Position numbers and translations under genes: made by a program | DNA from: an uncultured Saprospiraceae bacterium | Lineage (GTDB): Bacteria; Bacteroidota; Bacteroidia; Chitinophagales; Saprospiraceae | Direction of reading: 5' to 3' | Length of the DNA stretch: 49,289 nucleotides | Assembly (NCBI GenBank): GCA_937941765.1 | Contig: CALDGQ010000097.1 | Coordinates: 1 to 49,289, forward strand | In this document: positions 41,093 through 49,289 of the stretch, in pieces | Numbering within the stretch: position 1 is the first letter of the stretch | How the letters are laid out: every line of letters starts with the position of its first letter | Notes under the pieces: generated by a model | What the model was told of the DNA's origin: nothing | The model's input: only the letters and a program-made list of their open reading frames with translations | Database searches by the model: none

Positions 41093-41131
41093 ATATTATT
41101 AAACTAAATTTGCCCCTTGCCCCAGTTTAAT

Positions 41132-44100
41132 TTAGTTAAGCTTCACAAATTTCTGTGTATAAATACGCTTTCCAGTTTTAACCTTGATCACATAAGTCGC
41201 TTCTGCTAGCGGTTCAACATTTAAATTATGTTTGTTGAAACCCTCTAATGCATCAAAATTCCAAACAACTAGTTCACGACCTAAGACATCATAAACGGTA
41301 ACGACTGTTCTACCTTCAATTGCAGAAGTGTAATCTATTGTCAAATCACCATAAGTAGGATTTGGATACAAGTAGAAATAATCTTCTATAATTTCAACTG
41401 CTTCGCTTTCCACTTCAATGATGGTGCTAGTTGAACAACCATTTGCATCTGTAACAATGACTTCAAAAGTGCCAGTTTCTTTTCCAGCAACAAGCACTGC
41501 TTGATCTTCATTGTCTACCAACTGCCAATCCGTTCCTTCTAACAATTTCCATTCGTACGTATATGGAGCCAATCCAAATGCAACAATTGCTTTGTAGGTA
41601 CGCTCCTCGTCTTGGACAATGGAGTTTGGTCCATCAATCGTTAAGTCCATAACAGCATCCAAAATTGGAACCGTCATCGTTTGTGCAGTTTCATTTCCGC
41701 AATCATCCATCGCATTCCAAGTGATCTTATATTTGAAATCATCACAATCACCATTATCCGAAATTATTGGATCGAAAACAGTTGCATTCGTACAATCATC
41801 GGTTGCCGTTACTTGTGGTAACTCCATGTCAAAAAACATTTCGTAAGTCAATGCTGTTGAATTTGGAGTCATATCAAATTGCGGTGCTTCTATATCTTCG
41901 ACATTAATTTGTTGTGAAATAGAACTAATATTTTCACAATTATCAGTAGCTGTCCACGTGCGAATTAATTGATAGCCACATGCTGTTGTCACTTGTGCTT
42001 CCTCAAAATGATATTCCAATTCAACATCGCAATTATCAGTAAAGATTGCAGACTCCATTGGTATCTCTTGATTGCAATTCAAGAATAAATCTGCAGGAAC
42101 ATACTCCAACTCAGGTTGATCCATGTCTTCGGTTAGAATGGTTGAAGTTGCAGTCATTACATTGTTGCAATTGTCTGCAGCAAACCAAGTTCTAGTGATT
42201 TCCAATCCACATGTAGTTTCAATTACTTCATCTGTGTAGGTAATTAATACTTCCATACCACAATTATCAGCAGCAGAAGCGGTTCCAATTTGATCTTCAA
42301 TAATGGCATCACAATTCACGACCAAATCAGCTGGTACAAATGTAAATTCTGGTGCATCCTCATCTGGTAAAATGGTTAGTACTTGAGAAACATTTGATGT
42401 GTTTCCACAATCATCAATCGCCGTCCATGTTCGTGTAAATACTTGTGCTTCATCGCAATCATTCGTCGCATTTACATCTTCGAAAGTAATCGTGACCTCA
42501 CTACAATTGTCGATAGCGGTCGCTTCTCCAAAAATTGGACTTTCAATACAAATTAATTCTTGATTATCCGGAACAAAAGTAAAGATTGGTCCTTCTTCAT
42601 CTGGAGTTACATATATCGTTTGGAATGCTACTGCTGTATTGCCACAGCCATCAACCGCAGTCCAAGTTCTGATATGTGCATTTCCATTTTCGCAAGAGCC
42701 GATTTCAGTATTATCATCAAATGTAAGCGTAACAGTAGAGCAATTATCTAAAAATTCTGGTTGCTCAAATTCAATCTCTTCATTACAATTGACTTCCTTA
42801 TTTGCAGGGACAAAAGTAAATACTGGAACTTCAACATCCACTTCTCTAGTAATGGTTTGAGCAATAGAAGTTTGATTGCCACAAGCATCTGAGAGCATCC
42901 AAGTTCTTGTAATTGCTACACCCGTTTCACAAGTTGAAGTATTGGTTACATCTTCAAACAATATAGATACTTCCGAACAAGCATCATCAAAAGTAGGAGT
43001 GTCAAAAATTAATTCATCATTACAACTGATAAATTTGTCAGTCGGTGTACTGTTAACCACAGGTGAAGTATTATCAATGATGGTCAAAGTGGTACTTGCT
43101 TGCAGGCTAACATCACATGCCGTCAAAGTCCAGGTACGGACAATGGAAAATGCTGCTTCACAACTACCTTCCAACATTACATCTTCGTAACTCACAACAA
43201 CGGATTCATCACAATTGGTGTCAGCAATTGGTTGCTCAAAATATATTTCATCTTCGCAAGTAAGTACTTGATCGGCAGGTAAGAAAGTAAATGCAATGGA
43301 TGTTTCTTGGCTGACTGTAATCATTTGTGAGATGGCCGTTTCATTTCCACATTCATCAATCGCTGTCCAAGTTCTAGTCATTGAATAACCAGAAGAACAA
43401 TCTCCAATGGTGTTGGTATCTTCAAAATTAAGTGTTGCCTGACCGCAATTGTCGACCACTGTTGGTGTTTCAAACTGAGGAGTGGTATTGCAGTCAATAA
43501 CTACATTTTGAGGTGCTGTAACAAATGTTGGAGATTCATTATCAGTACTTGTAATTGTTTGACTCGTATTGTTTGCATTTCCACAAGCATCTACAATCGT
43601 CCAAGTTCTTGTAATACTAACTTCGCAATCATTAGTAAAAGTTGCGTCTTCAAAAGAGATGGAAGTTTCAGAACAATTGTCAAAATACGTTGGTTCATCA
43701 AAAACCGGTGCTTCCCCACATGCAATGTATTTGTCGTTAGGTAAGGTGACCATAGTAGGCATCTCATTATCAACAATTGTAATGGTAGCTGAGGCAGTGT
43801 GTGCAATGTCACACGCTGTAGCCGTCCAAATACGTTGGATGGAATAACTCGATGAACAGTTGCTCTCTAATAACTGATCTTCATAAGTTAATTCAACATC
43901 CTCAGTGCAATTAGAAGAAACTACCGGCGTCCCGAACTCAACAGATGCATCACAAGAGATTTGCTGATCGGCAGGCAGGAAGCTAAAAGAAATAGCTGTT
44001 TCCTGATTTACCAGAATGGTTTGTGAAGCAGTCGCTTCATTACCACAAACATCCGCAGCCGTCCAAGTACGGATTATGGTAAAGCCAGAACTGCAATCTC

Positions 44101-47100
44101 CAGCAGATGTGATGTCATCAAAATTCAGGTCTATTTGTCCGCAATTATCCTCAACTATTGGCGTACCAAATTGAGGTGTGGTATTACAATCAATTACTAA
44201 GTCTTCTGGTATAGATACGAATAATGGTGCTTCTTCATCTACTTGTGTTATTGTTTGGCTAGTAGAAATAGCATTTCCACATGCATCAACAATGGTCCAT
44301 GTCCTCGTAGTGTTGTATTCGCATTCGTCATTTGATATTGCATCCGTGTAAGTAATGCTAGCATTCGAACAATTATCTATGAAAGTTGGTGCGTCAAATG
44401 ATAAATCAATTCCACACGTTGTCACTTTGTTTGCCGGAGCTGTCAATAAAACAGGTAGTTGATCATCACTTACTGTAATAGTAGCTGAAGCAATGATTTC
44501 AATATTACAAGCATTTGCCGTCCATGTTCTAGTAATGGAATACTCACTTGCACAACTTCCTTCAATCATTTCATCTTCATAGGTTATTTCAACATCTTCG
44601 CTGCAATTTGAAGCAATTTCAGGAGTACCGAATTCAACGTCCTCATTACAAGATAGGTATTGATCTGCTGGTAAGAAGCTGAAAGCAACTGTTGTATTTT
44701 CACTAACAACAATAGTTTGCGAAGCAGTGCTCGTATTTCCACAAGCATCAACTGCAGTCCATGTTCTTGTAATAGAATAACCAGTTGAGCAATCACCAGC
44801 TGAAGTTTCATCAACAAATGTAAGGGTAACTTGGCTACAGTTTTCATCTGTAATTGGCGTACCAAATTGTGGAGTTGTGTTGCAATCAATTGTCATTCCA
44901 GAAGGGATTGATGTGAATACAGGAGCGATCTCATCAACTTGTGTAATCGTTTGTGAAGTAGATGCGCTGTTGCCACATTCATCCATAATGGTCCAAGTAC
45001 GAGTAGTTAGAATTTCACAACCATTTATTGCTAGCTGGTCATTAAATTGAATTGCTACATCTGAACAAGTGTCATAATAATTTGGTGTATCAAATGACAG
45101 TGGCTCATTACAAGTGATTTCTTTGTCTGCCACTTCATTTTCAAATGTTGGCAATTCAGCATCTTCAATCAGGATAACCTGTGTTGCATGGCTTACATTT
45201 CCGCAATCATCAGTTGCTGACCAAGTTCTAATAATTGAGTAATTTCTTGGACAAGTTCCATCTTGTTGCGAATCTGTATAATTCAACACCGTATTTCCAC
45301 ATGCATCAAACGTTTCCGGGATTAGTAGTGGAATTTCTTCGTTGCAGTTAGCGAAAAGATTTTCATCGATATTAGTGAAAATAGGTGCTGAATTATCAAA
45401 TACGGTTATAGTTTGTGAGGTTGTTATGATATTTTCACAATCATCCTCAGCTGTCCAAGTTCTAGTGGTGCTATATGAAGCGTCACATGAACCTGGAAGG
45501 GTATTGTCGGAATAAGTCAAGGTAGTATTCCCGCAGGTAGTAAATACTTCTGGTGTTCCAAATATCATTGTTGATCCACAATCAACGGTTAAATTGTTTG
45601 GTGTTGCAGTAAATTCTATGGTAGAAGTATTGTTAATAAAAATCGTTTGCGAAGCAGTTGCTACATTTTCACAAGGATCTACAACAGTCCAATTTCTTGT
45701 AACTTGATAGCCGCTCTCGCAATCACCGGAAGATTGAGTATCTTCAAAAGAAACTTCAAATTCATCACAATTATCTTCAGCGGTGATATTTCCAAATACT
45801 GGTTGTTGGCTACAGTTAATCGTTAAATCAGCTGGTGATTCCGTAATTATTGGAGCGATATTATCTATCACTTCAATTGTCTTTGACGTACTAGTTGCAT
45901 TTCCACACGCATCTACTAGTGTCCATGTACGAGTAATGTTGTAATTACTTGGACAATTTCCTTGAGTTACTTCATCAGTATGTGTCATGAAAATTTCACT
46001 ACAATTATCAGAGGCAAGTGGTTGGTCGAAATCAATATTTTGGCCACAACCGATTACTTCGTTTTGAGGAGCAAAGTCTAGGGTAGGAGAGGCGCCATCT
46101 ATACGTGTAATTGTTCTTTGAGCCATTGCCATGTTTCCACAGATATCAAAGATTATCCAGGTCCTTGTTGTTTTGCTTTCGCAGTTTTCAATTGTCGTTT
46201 CATCAGAGAATTCAATTGACACATTGTTGTCGCAATTATCAGCTACTTGAATGTCTCCAAATTCTATGTTCTGTTCACAGGTAACGGTTGAATTTTGTGG
46301 TAAGTAAACAAAAGTCGGAGCTTCATTGTCTTCCATTGTAATGGAACGTGAGGCGGTTGTTATATTTCCGCAGTCATCCGTTGCAGTCCATGTTCTTACT
46401 TGTGTAAAAGTACCTAAACAACTTCCATTGAAGATTTCATCTGTGGAAGAAACGGTTACTGAAGAACAATTATCAAATGCTGTTGCATCTTCAAATACGA
46501 TCTCCTCAGCGCAGCCTACTACTTTGTCTCCTTGAATAAAGGAGAAGGTAGGAGCTGTAGTATCTGATGGTCTTGTAATCGATTGGGATTGAGTAGAAAT
46601 ATTTCCACACGCATCTGTAGCTGTCCAAATTCTGGTCACTACATAATCTAAACTACAATCATCCGATGATATTTGATCCTCGTAGTCTAAGGTGTAATCT
46701 ATGCTACAAGCATCATTTGCAAGTGGTGTATCAAATAAAACCGGTTGGCCACAGTCTATGTTTTTATTTTCTAAAACAGAAACAAAGATAGGTGCCGTAT
46801 CATCAAATACGTTTAAGGTCTGAGAAGCGGTAGCTGTATTTCCACAATGATCCACACTCGTCCATGTTCGAGTAATAGAATAGGAATTGCCACATCCTTC
46901 AATAACCTGATCTTCATAAGTTACTTCAACAACATGACTACATGCGTCATCACATGTCGGTGTGCCGAACGTAACTTCTTGAGTACAATCTAAACTAGTA
47001 TTTTCAGGGACATAAGTAAAAAATGGTGCCACATCGTCAACTACGTTAATAGTTTGTTGGCAATTTGCAGCTGTGCCACATTCATCAGTTGCGGACCAAG

Positions 47101-49289
47101 TTCGTGTCATTGCATATTCACCTTCGCAATCACCTTCAGTCATTAGATCTACATGTGTCATTTCAAATGTGTTACAGGTTGTATTTCCAATCGGAGTTCC
47201 AAAAATCATCTCATCGTTACAAGAAATAGTCATATTATCTGGTACGTAAGCGAAAGCAAATGTCAATTGACTTGATTCAGGAAGTACTGTAGCTGTTTGA
47301 GAAATACTGGATACATTTCCACAACCATCTGTAGCCGTCCACGTGCGAGTTACGGTATATCCCGTATTGCAATCTCCGACACTCGTTACATCATTAGAAG
47401 TAACAGTAGCATTTTGACAATTGTCAACAGCAATTGGAGATCCAAAAATCAATTGATTATTATCGCAAGGAACCGTGAAGTCCTGAGGAGTAGATGTAAA
47501 AGTTGGGCCTTCCGTGTCTACTGTGGTTATGGTTTGAGTGAATGCAGTTGTATTGCCGCAATCATCAGTAGCTGTCCAAGTACGCGTGTATTCTATGTTG
47601 CAACCTTCAGTAGAATTGTCAGAAATAGAAAGCGTAATATCTGTGTCACAATTATCTGTGATTGTAGGATTTCCAAAATTGATGATAGCATCGCAAGAAA
47701 TTTCTAAATCATCTGGTAAATTACTGAAGACGGGAAGTTCATCATCTGTAAATGAAATTGATTGATTTATAAAGGATTCATTGCCGCAATCATCTGTTGC
47801 AACCCATGTTCGTGTGATGCCACCTGAACAACCATCGGTTGTTGGAGTATCAAAATAATTTAATGATACAACTTCACCGCATTGATCACTCGCAGTTACT
47901 TGTTCAAATACAGGTGTTTGACCGCAAGAAATGGTTTGATTTTCTGGTGATTCGTTGAAATATGGACCATCATCATCAATATATATGATACGCTGAATCC
48001 TGCTAAATGTATTCCCACAGATGTCTTCAACCGTCCATGTACGGAACATGGTCATTCCATCGACACAATCGTTGTCACTCATTTCATCAGAAAAAGATAA
48101 GGCAGTCACTTCAACACCGCAGTCATTGTAGCCAATAGGGGGATCATAGTTGAGTGCACTTGTTCCACATGGTATTGTAATGTCTGGAGGGAAATAAGCA
48201 AAAGTTGGAGGTATATTATCTATGATATCTATAAATACACCTAGTGTAGCTTTATTGTTACAATTATCTGTTGCTTCCCAGTAACAGTACATTCTTGTCA
48301 TGACTCCATCGTGACATTCATCAAACCAGTCTACATCATCAAACATAACTACGTTTGGAAGTAAGTCACAAGCATCTTCCGCATTTACATCATCAGGGCT
48401 GAAAACTGCATTTTCATAACAATCTACAATCAGCGTTTCACCATCACTCATTCCTTCAAGTAATGGATGTGTAAATGCCATTGTTGGTGGTGTTGTATCT
48501 TCTAGGAAAATAGTTTGAGAAACAGTTGAGGACTCGTTACCACAAGCATCAATTGCGGTCCAAGTTCTCGTAACACTGTATTCAGACACACAATAGATGC
48601 CCTCTGTTGTAACATCCACTTTCACCAATGTTACTTCATTACAATCATCAGCAACTGTAGGTGTATCAAATGTCAATGGATCTGAACATTCCATCGTTTT
48701 GTTAGTAGGGTTTGAAGTTATAATTGGTGCAGTTGTGTCTGTAATAATGAATGATGCAGTTGCGCTGGTAGTATTGCCAGCATCATCTGTTGCAGTAAAG
48801 GTTAAGTTATATCTACCTGCAGTTCCACATTCTTCTTCGAATACTAAATTGGTGTCATAACTCAACTGAACGCCATTAGGATTGCTGCTGTTTTCTGCGC
48901 AATTATCAGTTGCTTCCATTCCAGCATATGAAACTAACCAATCGTTTAACTGAGTTAAATTTCCATTTCCATCACATTCAATCATGGCAGATGCAGGATA
49001 AATATTTATCTCAGGATCCGTATCATCATTTACGTTGATAGTTTGTAGGACACTAGATACATTTCCACAATCATCAGTGAAAGTCCATGTTCTTGTCATA
49101 GTAAAGTTATTTGGAGACTCTCCATCCACTACTTCTGTAGTCGGGCTAACGGTAATTTCGCCATCGCAATTATCAATCGCAGTTAAATCGATAGGAGCAG
49201 GCACATCAGTTGCACATTGTAAGTTTAAAGTTTCCGGCGCAACTGGAGTCACAGGAGCAGTATCATCATTAACGTTAATAGTTTGTGAG
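41132..49289 (-). CDS. Giant HYR-like-repeat surface protein with T9SS type A sorting domain (5' end outside window)
   Basis: Only the C-terminal about 2,719 residues are visible: the frame is open to the window edge, and the GTG at 49252 is an internal valine, not a start. The visible part is about 32 HYR-like repeats of about 78 residues with the motifs CN/CD near the start, DNC, [DG]-C in the middle and [RW]TWTA-x-D-x-CGN near the end. A PKD/SprB-like module follows (APYTYEWKLLEG ... VTDANGC, about 41400-41650), then a type A sorting domain (FYLYPNPTYGDLTIDY to KFVKLN, 41132-41385). It should be exported by T9SS to the surface; an adhesive or structural role is inferred. The repeats are more diverged than those of the convergent 10,438-residue protein. 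It ends 40 bases before its own terminator. Confidence 0.92.
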   Translation of the reverse strand, partial: SQTINVNDDTAPVTPVAPETLNLQCATDVPAPIDLTAIDNCDGEITVSPTTEVVDGESPNNFTMTRTWTFTDDCGNVSSVLQTINVNDDTDPEINIYPASAMIECDGNGNLTQLNDWLVSYAGMEATDNCAENSSNPNGVQLSYDTNLVFEEECGTAGRYNLTFTATDDAGNTTSATASFIITDTTAPIITSNPTNKTMECSDPLTFDTPTVADDCNEVTLVKVDVTTEGIYCVSEYSVTRTWTAIDACGNESSTVSQTIFLEDTTPPTMAFTHPLLEGMSDGETLIVDCYENAVFSPDDVNAEDACDLLPNVVMFDDVDWFDECHDGVMTRMYCYWEATDNCNNKATLGVFIDIIDNIPPTFAYFPPDITIPCGTSALNYDPPIGYNDCGVEVTALSFSDEMSDNDCVDGMTMFRTWTVEDICGNTFSRIQRIIYIDDDGPYFNESPENQTISCGQTPVFEQVTASDQCGEVVSLNYFDTPTTDGCSGGITRTWVATDDCGNESFINQSISFTDDELPVFSNLPDDLEISCDAIINFGNPTITDNCDTDITLSISDNSTEGCNIEYTRTWTATDDCGNTTAFTQTITTVDTEGPTFTSTPQDFTVPCDNNQLIFGSPIAVDNCQNATVTSNDVTSVGDCNTGYTVTRTWTATDGCGNVSSISQTATVLPESSQLTFAFAYVPDNMTISCNDEMIFGTPIGNTTCNTFEMTHVDLMTEGDCEGEYAMTRTWSATDECGTAANCQQTINVVDDVAPFFTYVPENTSLDCTQEVTFGTPTCDDACSHVVEVTYEDQVIEGCGNSYSITRTWTSVDHCGNTATASQTLNVFDDTAPIFVSVLENKNIDCGQPVLFDTPLANDACSIDYTLDYEDQISSDDCSLDYVVTRIWTATDACGNISTQSQSITRPSDTTAPTFSFIQGDKVVGCAEEIVFEDATAFDNCSSVTVSSTDEIFNGSCLGTFTQVRTWTATDDCGNITTASRSITMEDNEAPTFVYLPQNSTVTCEQNIEFGDIQVADNCDNNVSIEFSDETTIENCESKTTRTWIIFDICGNMAMAQRTITRIDGASPTLDFAPQNEVIGCGQNIDFDQPLASDNCSEIFMTHTDEVTQGNCPSNYNITRTWTLVDACGNATSTSKTIEVIDNIAPIITESPADLTINCSQQPVFGNITAEDNCDEFEVSFEDTQSSGDCESGYQVTRNWTVVDPCENVATASQTIFINNTSTIEFTATPNNLTVDCGSTMIFGTPEVFTTCGNTTLTYSDNTLPGSCDASYSTTRTWTAEDDCENIITTSQTITVFDNSAPIFTNIDENLFANCNEEIPLLIPETFDACGNTVLNYTDSQQDGTCPRNYSIIRTWSATDDCGNVSHATQVILIEDAELPTFENEVADKEITCNEPLSFDTPNYYDTCSDVAIQFNDQLAINGCEILTTRTWTIMDECGNSASTSQTITQVDEIAPVFTSIPSGMTIDCNTTPQFGTPITDENCSQVTLTFVDETSAGDCSTGYSITRTWTAVDACGNTSTASQTIVVSENTTVAFSFLPADQYLSCNEDVEFGTPEIASNCSEDVEITYEDEMIEGSCASEYSITRTWTANACNIEIIASATITVSDDQLPVLLTAPANKVTTCGIDLSFDAPTFIDNCSNASITYTDAISNDECEYNTTRTWTIVDACGNAISTSQTITQVDEEAPLFVSIPEDLVIDCNTTPQFGTPIVEDNCGQIDLNFDDITSAGDCSSGFTIIRTWTAADVCGNEATASQTILVNQETAISFSFLPADQQISCDASVEFGTPVVSSNCTEDVELTYEDQLLESNCSSSYSIQRIWTATACDIAHTASATITIVDNEMPTMVTLPNDKYIACGEAPVFDEPTYFDNCSETSISFEDATFTNDCEVSITRTWTIVDACGNANNTSQTITSTDNESPTFVTAPQNVVIDCNTTPQFETPTVVDNCGQATLNFEDTNTIGDCSSGYSMTRTWTAIDECGNETAISQMITVSQETSIAFTFLPADQVLTCEDEIYFEQPIADTNCDESVVVSYEDVMLEGSCEAAFSIVRTWTLTACDVSLQASTTLTIIDNTSPVVNSTPTDKFISCNDELIFDTPTFDDACSEVSILFEDVTNTSTCETGVAITRTWMLSDACGNQTSIAQTITREVDVEVPVFTFVPANKEVNCNEEIEFEQPEFLDNCSTVTLTFDDNTEIGSCENGNAHIRTWTAVDGCGNTAVAFQTIYVTPDEEGPIFTFVPDNQELICIESPIFGEATAIDNCSEVTITFEDVNATNDCDEAQVFTRTWTAIDDCGNTSNVSQVLTILPDEDAPEFTFVPADLVVNCDAIIEDQIGTASAADNCGMEVLITYTDEVIETTCGLEITRTWFAADNCNNVMTATSTILTEDMDQPELEYVPADLFLNCNQEIPMESAIFTDNCDVELEYHFEEAQVTTACGYQLIRTWTATDNCENISSISQQINVEDIEAPQFDMTPNSTALTYEMFFDMELPQVTATDDCTNATVFDPIISDNGDCDDFKYKITWNAMDDCGNETAQTMTVPILDAVMDLTIDGPNSIVQDEERTYKAIVAFGLAPYTYEWKLLEGTDWQLVDNEDQAVLVAGKETGTFEVIVTDANGCSTSTIIEVESEAVEIIEDYFYLYPNPTYGDLTIDYTSAIEGRTVVTVYDVLGRELVVWNFDALEGFNKHNLNVEPLAEATYVIKVKTGKRIYTQKFVKLN
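41655..49289 (-). repeat. About 32 HYR-like repeats, partial array
   Basis: Units of about 76-93 codons with P-terminated linkers ([DE]-x-x-[APLG]P), four conserved Cys in most units and the TRTWTA-x-D-x-CGN signature. Two units near the window edge (about 48720-49010 and 48200-48490) are longer and less regular. The array continues out of the window. Confidence 0.85.
43061..45152 (-). repeat. Three tandem triads of HYR-like repeats
   Basis: Nine consecutive units arranged as three A-B-C triads of about 697 bases each. A units share TTRTWTI...DEIAP-like ends or TITRTWTI; B units share the opening VIDCNTTPQF; C units share [AS]F[ST]FLPADQ and the ending TWTA-x-ACD/N in place of the usual TWTA-x-D-x-CGN. 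Confidence 0.8.

Larger units (their letters stand above)
40766..41131. other. 366-base convergent intergenic region
   Basis: Holds no credible gene. Contents in order: hairpin TGATAGC-ctta-GCTATCA with outer CAGG/CCTG pairing (40841-40869); plus-strand terminator (40980-41013); GC-rich palindrome (41024-41044); minus-strand terminator (41059-41092). Short frames at 40569-40925 and 40886-41107 run through these hairpins and look spurious. Confidence 0.75.

Noticed and set aside
40569..41107. Short plus-strand ORFs at the 3' end of the giant gene and in the intergenic region
   Set aside because: One overlaps the sorting domain in another frame; the other (73 codons) runs through both terminator hairpins and has no recognisable features.
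49250..49252. GTG as a start codon of the second giant gene
   Set aside because: The frame continues upstream to the window edge with residues SQTINVNDDTAP that match the end of a preceding HYR-like unit, so the true start lies outside.

Overview
The window comes from a low-GC member of the Bacteroidota. Three kinds of evidence support this: type IX secretion system (T9SS) C-terminal sorting domains of both type A and type B, SprB, HYR-like and DUF11 repeat surface proteins, and a LytS/LytTR two-component pair of the usual Bacteroidota form. The threefold 'CDTT' modules near the end of the largest protein resemble those I associate with Saprospiraceae-like gliding or adhesive bacteria. That finer placement is inference.

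Layout. At 47-130 there is a class II tRNA-Leu (GAG) followed by a bidirectional terminator. A minus-strand operon at 207-1957 encodes a LytS-type histidine kinase and a LytTR response regulator, with a 4-base ATGA overlap. Divergent from it is a secreted DUF5694-like protein (2206-3120), which shares a bidirectional terminator with the convergent 1270-residue SprB-repeat protein on the minus strand (3179-6991, T9SS type A). Next comes a secreted acetyl-xylan-esterase-like (CE7) hydrolase with a C-terminal PKD/Ig-like domain (7237-8808).

The centre of the window is a single uninterrupted reading frame of 31.3 kb (9449-40765, 10,438 residues). It encodes a giant mosaic surface protein. Its parts, in order, are: an unusually long signal region; a repeated N-terminal domain I cannot assign; Ig-like and carbohydrate-binding-like modules; 15 DUF11-like repeats with acidic linkers; an SdrD B-like domain; about 32 HYR-like cysteine repeats; seven copies of a super-repeat of about 1.19 kb built of SprB-like modules; three CDTT modules; a cadherin-like module; and a type B T9SS sorting domain. 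It is preceded by a 359-base leader with three consecutive inverted repeats, a possible 9-codon leader peptide and a hairpin, and then by a 94-codon gene that overlaps its start by ATGA.

Convergent with it, and separated by a 366-base region holding one terminator for each strand, is a second giant protein (41132 to the window end, more than 2,719 residues). It consists almost entirely of about 32 HYR-like repeats and ends in a type A sorting domain; its start lies outside the window.

Together this looks like a surface-adhesin locus. The large proteins would cross the outer membrane by T9SS and act in attachment, gliding or biofilm/prey contact. The esterase could act on polysaccharide. The kinase/regulator pair may be a local regulator, but nothing in the sequence proves that link. 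The most noteworthy signals are the nested higher-order repeats inside the giant genes, the unassigned N-terminal domain, and the structured leader plus coupled small gene ahead of the 10,438-residue protein.
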